Shown: positions 42,840 to 54,588, counted from the first letter of the stretch. The stretch is 64,000 bases of DNA from Pseudorasbora parva (GCF_024679245.1 NC_090182.1:34991047-35055046); one strand, 5' to 3'. The notes: generated by a model not told the origin, from the letters alone. Program-made: numbers and translations.

Positions 42840-44070
42840 CTAGTAGATACCGAAATGTCTAAACGCTCTGAGAAAACAAAGGAAATTAGCATCTGAACTC
42901 ATTCATACAGTTGGCGTCTCAGAGTGAACCATCTACGAATGACACTAATTTACATGCCTTTCCTTTCACATGAAACTTCCCTCAAACTCCTGCTCCCCCA
43001 AACTTGAGATCACTGGAAATGCAGCAGAAATCTCTTTGTTACAATGTCAATCCTCACGATACAGTATTATATGTGTTTGATATAATTTGAAATGTCTCAG
43101 TGCGACTGGTACAAATATCTCAACTCCTCAGAAGTAAACTAGAACATCATAAATGTTTTAAGAGTTTAAAGATATCTTTTCTTGGTGTATGGTGGGTGTG
43201 GCTTTCAGCCATTTGGCCTCTCTTCCATACAAGTCTATAGGACTTGATTAATGCAAATTACTATTGTGAACTTGTGTTAACATTTGAAAGAGTTTCATAT
43301 GGTACTGGGTATGCATCTGGTTCTGGGTATTTAAGGAAATGTTGCAGAGAGCTTAGGGATCGATACTGTAGTCAGGTCAGCCCGTAATGCTGGAAGTTAA
43401 TCCATGCAGCATTATGTTACCTTGATAAGTCAGGTATACATTTCATTCTTTACTTCAGAGTATTTGATGGATTACCTTTGAATTGATTATGTAATTGGCA
43501 TTATACATTTACCTGACTGTTGATAAATTGTTACACTTTGATTGATTCTGACTTGCTCTGGAATTATTTAGGTTACGAACGGACATAATTTCAACAAAAG
43601 GTTAAACGGAATAATTAAATGTGTACGTAAACTATTAAATATAAATGACCAAATAACCAATTGGCATTCTAACCCAAATTCTAATATATGATTAAATGGT
43701 GTCAGATTAAGAAGAATTGGAATTAAATCCTTTATGCCCAACTGAATACATAGTACGCGCAGAGACCTTCATCCGCCATCGTTAGCCTCCATTGGGACGG
43801 TTTGGTTGGGCTTACACGTGACAAGAAACGTCTAAGCATTACACATTACACATTAGGCAAACGAAAACAAGTCAATGTGTGCATACTTACAAAAATATTA
43901 TTTGTTAACATATAGTTTCATTACTACAATATAACAAATATTTACCATTCATATTTATTTTTTATTTAATATCTTTAAATCCTTTAAATAAACCAATAAG
44001 ACCTCCCCGCAAAAAAAGTGTTGGTTATGAATGGTTATGGCCTTGTTTACAGCAACAATTGATCACAATA
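42840..44070. other. No gene recognised
   Basis: AT-rich DNA of about 1.2 kb with no coding frame above noise, no tandem repeats and no clear transposon ends. It ends with the TA of the Tc1 fragment. Confidence 0.5.
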
Positions 44071-45245
44071 CAGGTCCTTCTCAAAAAATTAGCATATTGT
44101 GATAAAGTTTATTATTTTCCATAATGTAATGATAAAAATTAAACTTTCAAATATTTTAGATTCATTGCACACCAACTGAAATATTTCAGGTCTTTTATTG
44201 TTTTAATACTGATGATTTTGGCATACAGCTCATGAAAACCCAAAATTCCTATCTCAAAAAATTAGCATATCATGAAACGGTTCTCTAAACAAGCTATTAA
44301 CCTAATCATCTGAATTAACTAATTAACTCTAAACACCTGCAAAAGATTCCTGAGGCTTTTAAAAACTCCCAGCCTGGTGTCATTACTCAAAACCGCAACC
44401 ATGGGTAAGACTGCCGACCTGACCCTGTCCAGAAGGCCATCATTGACACCCTCAAGCGAGAGGGTAAGACACAGAAAGAAATTTCTGAACGAATAGGCTG
44501 TTCCCAGAGTGCTGTATCAAGGCACCTCAGTGGGAAGTCTGTGGGAAGGAAAAAGTGTGGCAAAAAATGCTACACAAAGAGAATAGGTGATCCGACCCTG
44601 AGGAAGATTTTGGAGAAGGACCAATTCCAGACCTTGGGGGACCTGCGGAAGTAGTGGACTGAGTCTGGAGTAGAAACATCCAGAGCCACCGTGCACAGGC
44701 GTGTGCAGCAAATGGGCTACAGGTGCCGCATTCCCCAGGTCAAGCCACTTTTGGGCTACAGAAAAGCAGCACGGGACTGTTGCTCAGTGGTCCAAAGTAC
44801 TTTTTTTGGATGAAAGCAAATTTTGCATGTCATTCGGAAATCAAGGTGCCAGAGTCTGGAGGAAGACTGGGGAGAAGGAAATGCAAAAATGCCTGAAGTC
44901 CAGTGTCAAGTACCCACAGTCAGTGATGGTCTGGGGTGCCATGTCAGCTGCTGGTGTTGGTCCACTGTGTTTTATCAAGGGCAGGGTCAATGCAGCTAGC
45001 TATCAGGAGATTTTGGAGCACTTCATGCTTCCATCTGCTGAAAAGCTTTATGGAGATGAAGATTTTGTTTTTCAGCACGACCTGGCACCTGCTCACAGTG
45101 CCAAAACCACTGGTAAATGGTTTACTGACATGGTATTACTGTGCTCAATTGGCCTGCCAACTCTCCTGACCTGAACCCCATAGAGAATCTGGGGGATATT
45201 GTGAAGAGAAAGTTGAGAGACGCAAGACCCTCACAGCACATGTGA
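44071..45245 (+). mobile_element. Tc1-like transposon, right part missing
   Basis: Preceded by TA at 44069-44070, the left end reads CAGGTCCTTCTCAAAAAATT. The motif TCAAAAAATTAGCATAT occurs near 44083 and again near 44255, the direct repeats of an IR/DR terminus. A transposase relic follows. No right inverted repeat is present; sequence changes near 45245. Confidence 0.88.
44401..45245 (+). pseudogene. Tc1-like transposase, frameshifted and truncated
   Basis: DDE transposase relic. The ATG at 44401 starts MGKTADLT; a frame change follows within ten codons. The helix-turn-helix region is TQKEISERIGCSQSAVSRHL, then a TAG stop in LRK-stop-WTESG near 44650. From 44701 a frame shows VLFLDESKFCMSFGNQG (first Asp), YPQSVMVWGAMSAAGVGPL and VFQHDLAPAHSAKTT (second Asp). 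After another frame change, ANSPDLNPIENLGDIVKRKL carries the final Glu. The C-terminal 50 residues are missing. At least three disabling changes are present. Confidence 0.92.
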
Positions 45246-45315
45246 ACAGCACATAGCACACTGTGCGATAGGAAATGATTCAGTGTAAATATACCTTCAT
45301 TTGAGGCGAATGATG
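45246..45315. other. Short host spacer
   Basis: Sequence between the Tc1 fragment and the next element; it ends with TGATG at 45311-45315, the left copy of a 5-bp target duplication. Confidence 0.5.
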
Positions 45316-45437
45316 GCTGTGTCCCAAAGTGAAGGGTGCGCACTTCGAAGGCCATGCACTTCGAAGGCCAGACCAGGCCACGCCTTCAAATTGCACGAAG
45401 TGCACGAAGCGGCACGAAGGGCGAACCAATGGACAGG

Positions 45438-45643
45438 GTTGCCAGGTCTGAATAATAAAACCCCTCCAATTGTTATTCAAAAGTATCGGAATCACAGCCA
45501 GAATGGGCCAAAATATCCCAAAATGCGGGGCGCGGGCAGTAGAAATATTGCTTAAGTAAAGACAACTTAACCTGTGGACTATAGGCTACAAACACCCCAA
45601 AGCAACAGTAGCCTAAATGCAACCCCATTCCAGACTTGGCAAC
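45438..45643. mobile_element. Nested foldback MITE
   Basis: GTTGCCAGGTCTGAATAA at the left and CATTCCAGACTTGGCAAC at the right are inverted ends. No coding sequence; duplication not resolved. Confidence 0.6.
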
Positions 45644-45742
45644 AATGAACCAAAGCGCCGTTAATGGACTAGCAGGTTCTGACAACTGACAGCGGACATT
45701 CGTGAGGAGATTTTAAAAAGAGAAATGGAGCATATACTACTA

Positions 45743-45744
<2 letters not shown>

Positions 45745-45817
<73 letters not shown>

Positions 45818-45888
45818 CCCATCGTCGCAGGCTTTGAAGCATGTCAAAACCCAATAGAAAGCTCAAAAAAAGTATATATATATATAGG

Positions 45889-45962
<74 letters not shown>

Positions 45963-46019
45963 TTTTTTTGAGCTTTCTATTGGGTTTTGACATGCTTCAA
46001 AGCCTGCGACGATAAGGGC
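45745..46019. repeat. (TA)n tracts around a 65-bp palindromic arm pair
   Basis: A (TA)n tract (45745-45816) precedes an arm with GGCTTTGAAGCATGTCAAAA and CCAATAGAAAGCTC, then a second (TA)n tract (45890-45961) and the reverse complement of the arm (to 46019). The arms, 45817-45885 and 45950-46019, differ by a 2-base gap only. The whole could form a large cruciform. Confidence 0.9.
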
Positions 46020-47689
46020 TGGACCATAAGCATGTAAATCTGTAGCCGGTTAAATATTGTCAAATTGCAAATATTCTTTAACAGTTTATTTCTTATGTTA
46101 AATGTAACTGTTACAATATATTTTAAACATTTAGCCTATATACGTCCAAGTTTTTTTTTTTTTTTTAAGTAGGCCTAGGCCTACTTATTTTTATTCAACT
46201 CATCATCTCTGCATTTTTTTACGGCATGCCATGCAGCCGTCGACCGATTCAGCCCCGCAAAGCTGCGGACAGTGGAAAAATGCACTCATCCCAGATTATG
46301 TCCCGCTCAGGCCTTACCAGAGTCTATTGTGCATTATTCCCCATCCCGGTCCAGCTCCAGCTTCTCCCGCTCAGCGCAATGAAAGTGTTGAAAAGTGTTT
46401 TCTTCTGGTTTGGCTGATAATAAAAATTTGTTGTTTCTAATGTTAAACTTAAGTTATTTTATTGGTCTATAAATAGGCTATAGTTGTAAAAAGCCTACGT
46501 AGGCTAATAGGCAATTTATTTTCATTTACACATTTTAAATTACATGACAAGAAAATATATGTATAGCCTAAACATAAATGTGTTTAATGTAGCTACAAAT
46601 TATAACGTGCATTACAAAAATAAACAATAGCTAGGCTATAGAAAAACCACTTCTCTTTCATTTAGCCTACGTTTGAAGTTAACGAAAATGAACAATAGAC
46701 AGCAGTTCGTTTAATTTACAAATAACTTGCATAAAAAATAATAAGCTAGCCATTTAAATTGTTCTGTGTCGGCCACGCATTCAGCCTTTGGAGGATCGAT
46801 GTTTCGTTGACCGTCGTCAGTGAACATTCATTCATATAAAAAAAACAACAACTTTATTTTAGCATCTAAGTCAGCAGTTTTCGTTTTATTTGTATTTTTT
46901 CTTATATTTCTGAGTGACAGATGTCACATTTGATTTAGCCTATTTTTCTGTGATATTTGTTTTAGTTACGGTGTTGACATAGGCTACAATAGGCTGTAAG
47001 AAAAATAAATGATTGCACGGACAATTCCTATCCAGTGTCTCTCTTTCTGTAAGGGAAATTTAAAAGATAGATTCTGGAAACAAAATCTAAATTTAGCTGG
47101 ATCAGTCGGGTCGGGAATAAAATAATTTATAGCGGGTGAGCACGGAGTGAATTTTGCGCGAGCGGAATGGTGCGGTGCGGAATAGCGGGAGCAGGACGAA
47201 AATACAGCGCCGCGCAGATTATATTTTGAAGGCTATTTAAAGAAAGTGTATGGGGAAAAAAAGAAACAGCGAAAAGGGTGATAATGGACTGATTCCTCTT
47301 CTTGAGATAATGGTTGAGAAATAAATAGCATTTAAAAATTGGGAAATTAAAGTTTATCTTGCTCAGGGCAGGGAACTGGGAACTGTGTGAATGCACTAAC
47401 GTTGAACGTTTTATTTACTTCTAGCGCTTGCGCTGTTGTGTTCAATAGTAGCCTACCCAGGCTACACTTGAGTTACCGACCGCTACCGTCTTTAACTGGA
47501 ATCTGATCGAGTGCCGCGGGAATGCGGACCAGTCAAATCCTGTAGTCACCAGTGTGCTATGAATTCTGGGATAGGGAAGGCTGCGAAGTTATGGGAAAGT
47601 CCCATCTGCTGTACCCTTCCTTTGCCTGAGAACCGAAGGGCGCATTTTGAAGTCGCTCATGAATTGCGGCAGCCTTCGTCGCACCGCTG

Positions 47690-47890
47690 TGACGCAATCG
47701 CACTTCAAATGCGGCCTTCACAGGTGCAGCGTTCACTTTGGGACAGCCTACGTAGTGCCGCTGTGACGTAATCGCACTTCAAATGCGGCCTTCAGAGGGT
47801 GCAGCCTTCACATTGGGACAGTCTTCGTAGTGCAGGTATGACGTAATCGCACTTCAAATGCGGCCTTCGAAGTGCGCGGACTTCACTTTG
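47690..47890 (+). repeat. About 70-bp subterminal tandem repeat, three copies
   Basis: ATCGCACTTCAAATGCGGCC recurs near 47696, 47769 and 47845, each followed by CTTC and a GGGACA word. The repeats abut the right inverted end of the transposon and probably arose within it. Confidence 0.88.
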
Positions 47891-47904
47891 GGACACAGCT
47901 GATG

Positions 47905-48982
47905 TCTCACACACTGCAGCTGCGCAAACACACCCCAATGGCTCTGGTCTAAATTTAGACTACAGACACGAGAGCGCAGCGTGGATCATATGCTCAAGTT
48001 GGCACAGACAACAAACATATCGACCCATTTGAATTCTGCACAACAGAATGCTGCATTTCAAAGCGATATGGAGGAGATTATGATGGTAATCAGTTAGAGG
48101 AAACTGCCGGCTTTACCAAATTGAAAGGCCCGCTCTTGCGCTCTACTCAAACTATTAACGAAACGCTATTGGCTGTTTCAAAAAAGGGGAGGAGCTGCTA
48201 ACAGCTGGAGCCGTTTCAGGGGAAATTACGTCAACACATTGAATAATGCGGCGCGTTTCAAAGCACTTCAGTGGGCCTTTAAATGCTTTTTTCTGCGATA
48301 TCATTTTACAGTTGCCATCTCTATATACAAATTTATATTTATTTCTGGTCCGGAACAGCTTTCCAGTCTGCCCCCATCAACCCAGAGGGCATTTTGCTAC
48401 ACAGAGGATGCCAAGACTGTCCTGCCCCTCATTATACTGGCTTCCCCTTCTCAATAACCTAACACAATAAGGGCAACAGTCCTTGCGTCGGGGTGGCATC
48501 TGCTGTTATCTGGAACTGCCACGGGGAGTGGGAGCAGAGACAACTATCATGCCCAGCAAGGAAGTGTGTGTGTGTATGCTTGTGTGGGTTGGTTAAGAAC
48601 GCACAGCTGTGCTATTATCTCAGGCTGCCACATTAGAGCTTGACCCCGGCCAAACCAACTCCAGGCACTGATGGAAGCCACGTTGGCTCTACACGGATGT
48701 GTGATGCCACAGTAAGAAGGGTATAATAACACAGAACCCCGCAGCGAGAGGCAATAGCTTCATGCTTTGAGACCAATTTTTAGTCGTCCACACAGGCTGT
48801 GTGAAGGCAAGAGAGCAGATAGAGAGGTAAGGTGAGGTGAAAAGATTAAAACAAGATGGACAGGCTGAGGGGAAGACAGATAAATAAATTTAGTTCAGTC
48901 AAGAACTACTAGTGTTTTTGGACAATGCTGCTCGCAACGGAACTTCCAAATGAGATGAGCTACACAATCTTAAACAAACAAA
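47905..48982. other. Apparently unique sequence, no gene recognised
   Basis: Balanced composition, no transposon termini. Overlapping plus-strand frames at 48239-48470 have no domain I know. As with 7144-9526 this may be original host DNA between insertions. Confidence 0.5.
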
Positions 48983-50234
48983 GGTAACATTTTACAATAA
49001 CAGGACATGAATAATCATGTATTAATACATTAATTAATCGTTAAGGCAACATAAACTCATGATCAATTAAGATATAAACTAATCATGAACAAATGATGAG
49101 CTATCCTTTATTAGGACATGAGTCATAATGATTCATGCATGAATACAGCAGCATTAATACATGTTAGTACATGTTTGGTAATTAATGCATTAATTAACAT
49201 GTATGGGTAAACTAAATCAAACAGGTTTCTTAAAATAAATAAGAAGTACTCTGACTTTTAATTAAACATGATTTAATACTGACATAATTTAAACTGTAAA
49301 CTGTATTAAAATCTGCCATCTGCAGCTGTGTGACAAATAACATGATTATTTACATCAATTTCACAGATTTGTCTAATCAAACGTGGAACATAGACTAATA
49401 ACTACCACTAATAATTTTCCTTTGATATAAACCGTTTTCTGATTTTCAATTACATTTAGTCATAGTTATAGTTTTCTTCCCGGAACTACAGTATGTTTGG
49501 TTTGTTTCTGGTGGGACATTCATTAGTGGCGCTCATGGTGCTCCTAGCGTGTTAGTTATGTTCCTTCGGTAATGCTGCCATTGTGTGATTGTTTTTTTGG
49601 GATATTTATGGAGGTGTGTACAGTAATTAACTGTATTTTTTAATTGTTTAAATGTATATGATTCGATTAGCATTAGCTGGTGGATGTACTCTGCTTTACA
49701 TGTAAACGTGCCTTGTGTGTGTCTTTACAGTTTTGTTTGGGCTTTATTTTAAGTCCATATAAGTTTAATTATATGAATAAAACAACTAGCCTACAAATAC
49801 TTTGTATATTTTTGTTTGTAACAGGGGTGAAAAGGAATAAGGATTCTTTGTGTATATGTTAATTCATTTTGTAATTAATGAATTGTTAGTGCATCATAGT
49901 GTCTAAACTCATGGTTACCTAACCATACACTAACATCAACTCATGGCTTGTTAATGTATGACTATATCATGACTTTACTTGAGGGGGCACATCATGGTTA
50001 ATTCATTAGTAACTAACCATACACTAACATCAACTCATGGCTTGTTAATGCATTATTATGTCATGACTTTACTTGAGGGGACACATCATGATTCATTCAT
50101 TATTAACTAGCCATGCATTAACATCAACTCATAGCTTGTTAATGCATCATTGTGTCATGACTTCATAATAAATTCACTATTAACTACTTACCAAATTCAG
50201 CTCATGATTTATCATAAACTTATTATAAAATAAC
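48983..50234. mobile_element. 'GGTAACATTTTACAATAA' non-autonomous element
   Basis: The left end GGTAACATTTTACAATAACA and the right end ACTTATTATAAAATAAC are imperfect inverted repeats. Subterminal sequence is full of ATGAxTxAT and TTAATGCAT words in both orientations. The right half holds a 94-bp tandem repeat. A related left end starts at 63468. No transposase. Confidence 0.65.
49907..50190 (+). repeat. 94-bp tandem repeat, three copies
   Basis: AACCATACACTAACATCAAC begins at 49921 and 50015, and a diverged copy at 50109, giving a period of 94. Each unit includes ACTCATGGCTTGTTAATG and TCATGACTTTACTTGAGGGG-type segments. Confidence 0.85.
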
Positions 50235-50544
50235 AATTTAACTAGTATAACTAGTATTCAGCCCAGTTAAGAAAACGGAGGTATCGTATCATTATAAGCC
50301 ATCGTATCAGCATTTATCTGTTGTAAAGTGTAATAATCATCTCAGAAAAATAAATAAATCTTCTGTCAGGCGCAGTTAAAGTAAAAACTGGGGCAATATA
50401 CGCTGTGTCCTTATTCCAACATTATCTTCATAATTTACGAAATAAAAAGTTTACCCCTCAGAAAAATTAGCTTTCCTCTCTTGTCAACATGAGCGCGGCG
50501 CACGCTGTCACGTCATGTAACGCACACTTAAAAGTAATCGGTCA

Positions 50545-50653
50545 GGGTTGTGTTTCCCAAAAGCATCGTAAACTTAAGTTGATCGTAGAACAATTGCCAC
50601 CGATGGTCTCTTCAATCAACTTAGGCTTACGACGATTTTGGGAAACGCAGCCC
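50545..50653. mobile_element. Foldback MITE
   Basis: GGGTTGTGTTTCCCAAAAGC at the left and TTTTGGGAAACGCAGCCC at the right are inverted repeats extending about 40 bases with AAGTTGAT/ATCAACTT at the inner edges. Length is 109 bases. Confidence 0.8.
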
Positions 50654-51321
50654 AGGTCGTTTACATGGTGGAAAATATAGACTGTAGAAGAAGATTCTTG
50701 AGTAAAAATCAGGGCATAGTGATTAAAATGGATGTTATGAACATGTTTGAGAAAGAAATGAATGGAGGTGTTTTAATTAACCCCATCCCTTTCAAAGATC
50801 TTATACGGCCTCAGATTACTATTGTTCAACATTCACTGCTCGTTAAACATCACACTATATTACTTTATCTGGACAAACTCAGTATCATCAGAAAGATTAA
50901 ATACTCCAGCTTCGATATTTGAACACTGTTTATGATTAAACTGGGTTGCAGTGACATTCATTTCTTAACTTATGTCAGGAGTGCATTATTATCAATCCGT
51001 TATAAACGATATTTTGAATAGATTATCAAACTAACGGTAATTCTCTCTCGTCTGCACTGGCTCATTTGTGTTCACAGAGATTGCAAAGAACAGCTTTCAG
51101 TTTAGCTCATAGTTAAAAAGTGCTCATATTTGGAGAAACATTGACATAATATTACATGTTTGCAAAATATTTTATAATATTTATAATATACCGTTTCTAT
51201 TCATTTCTCACATAATTGTTTGATATAAAAGAGTTAAAACATGCACATAGCTCTCTCTGGGCCTCTTCTTAATGATATGCATCAGATATCAGTCATTAGG
51301 TGTTCATTTGCTCTCTGAGCT
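50654..51321. other. No gene recognised
   Basis: AT-rich DNA. A plus-strand frame of 94 codons at 50638-50922 has no recognised domain and starts inside the MITE. Confidence 0.45.
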
Positions 51322-51429
51322 GCCAGAAACCCAGGATCTTTCCAGATGACCAGAGCACGAAGGCATCGCTGCGTGACTTTGATCGTGCGGAGTGGATTTC
51401 CCCTCTGGGAGAACCCTTTAGTTATGAGC

Positions 51430-52872
51430 TAGGGCTGGGCGATATGGCAAAAATTTAATATCCCGATATAGCTCATTTGATATCCCGATAACGATATACA
51501 TAACGATATAGCAATTTTTCTGTTAATTCAGTTTATGAATAGTCTATACAAAATTGCAATGTGGAAATGCAGTTTGAAATGATATACAAAACAAATAAAG
51601 GTAGTATGGACTACATTTTTATTTTATTTAGAACCTTTTTTAAAAAGCAAGACTGTTGGTAAAGTTAACACCTGCCTAGGGATGTTAACCGATGAACGTT
51701 TGACCGATGGTTGACCGTATCAACGTTAACCGATCAAAGTTGTCGGTTAAAATAAATAAAAAAGTGATCTCTAAATTAGGCTATTATAGACAGTGGACTA
51801 AATGCTACTACAGGTGGCCGTCTCATTCCAAAATCTTTTTGTATGATTGAACATATCCCTCGCACTCAATTTTTCATAACTCGCCTGTGTGTACTTAATA
51901 AACCAATAAAAACATTTGGCGCGAGGTCACAGCGTTTGGGTTTGCGCGCTCACAAGGTTTGCAAAAAGTAAACACTCGAGGTTAGAGCCAGGGCAGACGA
52001 CAGTATGAAGCGTGCATTTTGCTTAAGATGGGCTTACATTTGGAAATATATTACATCTTAATTTCAGTGGTAACACATAAGGTGTTGATCATCTTTCTTT
52101 ATTATTGTTAGCACTACCTTGAACTAAAGCGGCGTCTCTTCGGAGCTGTCATTCTTAAATGAGCCGCGGCAATGATTCAAATGAGCTTCTAACGCTGGAC
52201 AAACGCCTTTATTTTCAACGCGATCACCTTGTACCCAAACCATTTCGAAACAAAGGAACCATTTGTCCTCTGATTACAAACAAGCTCCTCTGCGGCGCGT
52301 TTGCGCGACTCATGTTTCGCGCTTTGGGGGATTTAAAAAAAGTGACGTGAGTGGAAGGGAGGCGGCAGCGCGTGTGTGTGTGAGTGAGAGAGCGAGAGAG
52401 AGACAGAGGGAGCGCGGCTCGTGGCTGTTATTTAAAAAAGCGCAGCATATTTTAAACTAATCGGTTAACCGGTTTCAACCGGTTAATGAGGCTCGGTGGT
52501 CGTTCAAGAAAATGTTTAGTTTTCGTCATCCCTACACCTGCCATTAAAATATTTCAATATATGGATATATGGTGTGCCACGCGTAAAAGCCGGTTGCAGC
52601 GTCTGTGTCTGAAGTTTGCTTTGAGCGCTTATGCCACTATTCTGGCATAATTACTCTGAGAATTACCCTGGTCTGAACCGCGTCTACTACCGTCTTCCTC
52701 CATGTTTGTTTATGTATTGCAGCGTGCATGGGCATGCCGTGGCGTGAGGTGCATCTTGACGTAAAATTCTGCCATAAACGCCTTATCGTCGCGTAAGCGA
52801 TAGAGCCTTATATAAAACGATAGACATTTTCTATCGTCCAGACGATATATTTCGTCATATCGCCCAGCCCTA
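51430..52872. mobile_element. hAT element inserted in DIRS copy 2
   Basis: Starts TAGGGCTGGGCGATATGG and ends CATATCGCCCAGCCCTA, with strong inverted ends. Flanks are TTATGAGC (51422-51429) and TTCTGAGC (52873-52880), a seven-of-eight match; DIRS copy 1 at 23105 shows TTCTGAGC once. ATAACGATAT/ATATCG words repeat subterminally. No transposase; it holds another hAT. Confidence 0.92.
51677..52534. mobile_element. hAT element nested within the hAT element
   Basis: Starts TAGGGATGTTAACCGATGAA and ends TTTTCGTCATCCCTA. It is flanked by CACCTGCC at 51669-51676 and 52535-52542, an exact 8-bp duplication. Subterminal GGTTAACCGGTTTCAACCGG-type repeats are present at the right. A short GA-rich stretch lies near 52385. 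No complete transposase. Confidence 0.92.
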
Positions 52873-53800
52873 TTCTGAGCCACCACTGCAACGGCCTCAT
52901 GTTCAGCAGGCCAAAAGGTATCACATTGGACGCAGCCACCATGAGGCCTAACAGTTTCTGGAACTGCTTTACAGTGACAGCATGGTCTAGCTTCAGTTCT
53001 TTCACTGCTACCAGGATCGATGCTATGCGTGTCGGCGATAATTGCGCCCACATAATTACCGAGTCCCATCTCACGCCTAGAAAAGTGGTCCTCTGAGCCG
53101 GAGAAAGCACACTTTTTTTGCGTTTAATCTCAACCCCAACCTCGACATGTGCGCGAGAACAGCATCTTTAGCACTTTGGGATTGTTTTTAACTATGAAAA
53201 GGGCTTTACAAATAAAATATATTATTATTATTATCTCGATGCTGAACCGCCATCTGCTCGGAGTGAGCTAAAATCAACCAATTGTCGATATAGTTCAGTA
53301 TGCGTATGCCCTGCAGACGCAACGGTGCCAGAGCTGCATCCACACACTTGGTGCAGGTGCGGGGTGACAGTGCTAGACCGAAGGGAAGTACTCGATATTG
53401 GTATGCCTCTCCCCTGAAGGCAAACCTCAGAAACTTCCTGTGATGTGGAAGGATGGAGACTTGAAAATATGCGTCTTTGAGGTCTATGGTCACAAACCAG
53501 TCCTCGGATCTGATCTGTGACATGATCTGTCTGAATGTAAGCATCTTGAACTTGAGCTTCGCCACAGAACGATTTAGTAGACGCAGATCTAATATTGGGC
53601 GCAACCCCCCATCCTTCTTTGGCACGATGAAGTAACGGCTGTAAAACCCTGACTCCCTGCCGGGAGGAGGAACCCTTTCTATAGCCCCCTCGGGTGGCCC
53701 GTGGGGACCGTCTGCGCCCCGGCATTGCGGCAGGGTTGGCAGCGTGGCCCCCAGAGGGCATCGCAGGAAGCCAGGTACCGTGTGCTGAGGTAAGCACCGT
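52873..53800 (-). pseudogene. DIRS reverse transcriptase, copy 2, active site altered
   Basis: From the right the minus strand reads PKKDGGLRPILDLRLLNRSV, SEDWFVTIDLKDAYFQVSIL, FLRFAFRGEAYQYRVLPFGL and then NYIDNWLILAHSEQMAVQHR. The catalytic pair is Asp-Asn here instead of Asp-Asp, which should abolish polymerase activity. After the 60-bp retroposon tail the chain continues with KKVCFLSPAQRTTFLGVRWD-type sequence and LLGLMVAASNVIPFGLLNMR near 52930, ending at the hAT insertion. RNase H and recombinase are absent. Compared with copy 1 this segment has fewer frame changes. Confidence 0.9.
53169..53232 (+). mobile_element. 60-bp retroposon tail
   Basis: TTAGCACTTTGGGATTG...GGGCTTTACAAATAAAATAT followed by (ATT)n interrupts the DIRS reverse transcriptase. 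Copy 1 at 23398-23405 lacks it. The sequence looks like the extreme 3' end of a LINE or SINE with an ATT-repeat tail. The flanking duplication is only about two bases. Confidence 0.6.
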
Positions 53801-53889
53801 CTTCCTGCGGAGGGGATAACCCTCAGCGTCCTGACCCTTCTGGTGTCAGGAACGCTTTGATGAGGCCTTCTTGGCGATAAGGACTGTCC

Positions 53890-54588
53890 TCAGATCAGCC
53901 CTACCCCTCGAAGGCCTCGTCTGAGAGCGCCGCCTCGTCTCCCAATCTCTCTGTGGAGGAGTACGGGAGGCGACGCTCTGCCTCTGTTACGCCCTGTGTG
54001 AGGAGCTGGTACTCGGCTTTTCCTTGGGCTGCTATTTTTCTGCAGCAGCCCCTGGGACTTGGACCTGGAGAGGGAGGAATTGTTTTCCTGTTTTCTAGAC
54101 TCCTGGAACCTCTCGGTGACAGATTGTACTGCGTCACCGAAGAGGCCCTCAGGGGACAGTGGCGCGTCGAGCAGAAAGCTCTTCTCCCTCTCCTTAATTT
54201 CGGTGGGGTTGAGCCAGAGATGTCTCTCCGTGGCCACCAGGGCTGCCATAGAACGGCCCACACACCTGGCCGTCTCCTTGGTGGCACGGAGAGCGAGATC
54301 GGCAGATTGTCTTAGCTCATTGATTACATCTCCCCCCACCTCATCTCTACCATCCAGGTCCCTTAGCAGGTCGGCCTGGTATGCCTGCATGATTGCCATC
54401 GTATGCAGACACGCCGCAGCCTGACCTGCTGCCGAGTACGCTTTACCCACCAGCGCCGATGTTGTCTTAAGCGGCTTGGTGGGTAAAGTCGGGGCCTTGA
54501 GGGACGATGCCGCTGAAGGCGAGAGATGGCTCGCAAGTGTCTCTTCGACCTTCGGCATCGCCCCATAACCATACTGTTTTAGCCCTAC
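53890..54588 (-). pseudogene. DIRS Gag, C-terminal part
   Basis: The minus-strand frame contains IVGLKQYGYGAMPKVEETLA, SAASSLKAPTLPTKPLKTTS, VGKAYSAAGQAAACLHTMAI and a Ser/Arg-rich basic tail. It matches the usual position of DIRS Gag upstream of the reverse transcriptase. DIRS Gag binds element RNA but has no zinc knuckle in many families, and none is seen. The N-terminal part is displaced to 55386-55749 by an insertion; the residues before IVGLKQ belong to that insert. Confidence 0.75.

Larger units (their letters stand above)
45316..47899. mobile_element. 2.6-kb DNA transposon with 5-bp target duplication
   Basis: The ends are perfect 19-bp inverted repeats, GCTGTGTCCCAAAGTGAAG on the left and its complement on the right. 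TGATG flanks both sides (45311-45315, 47900-47904). Subterminal regions contain many CTTCGAAGG/TTCAAATGCGG words in both orientations, including a three-fold tandem of about 70 bases at 47690-47890. A smaller foldback element and an AT-palindrome are nested inside. No transposase is found. Five-base duplications are unusual; some hAT groups have been described with them, but I leave the superfamily open. Confidence 0.85.
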
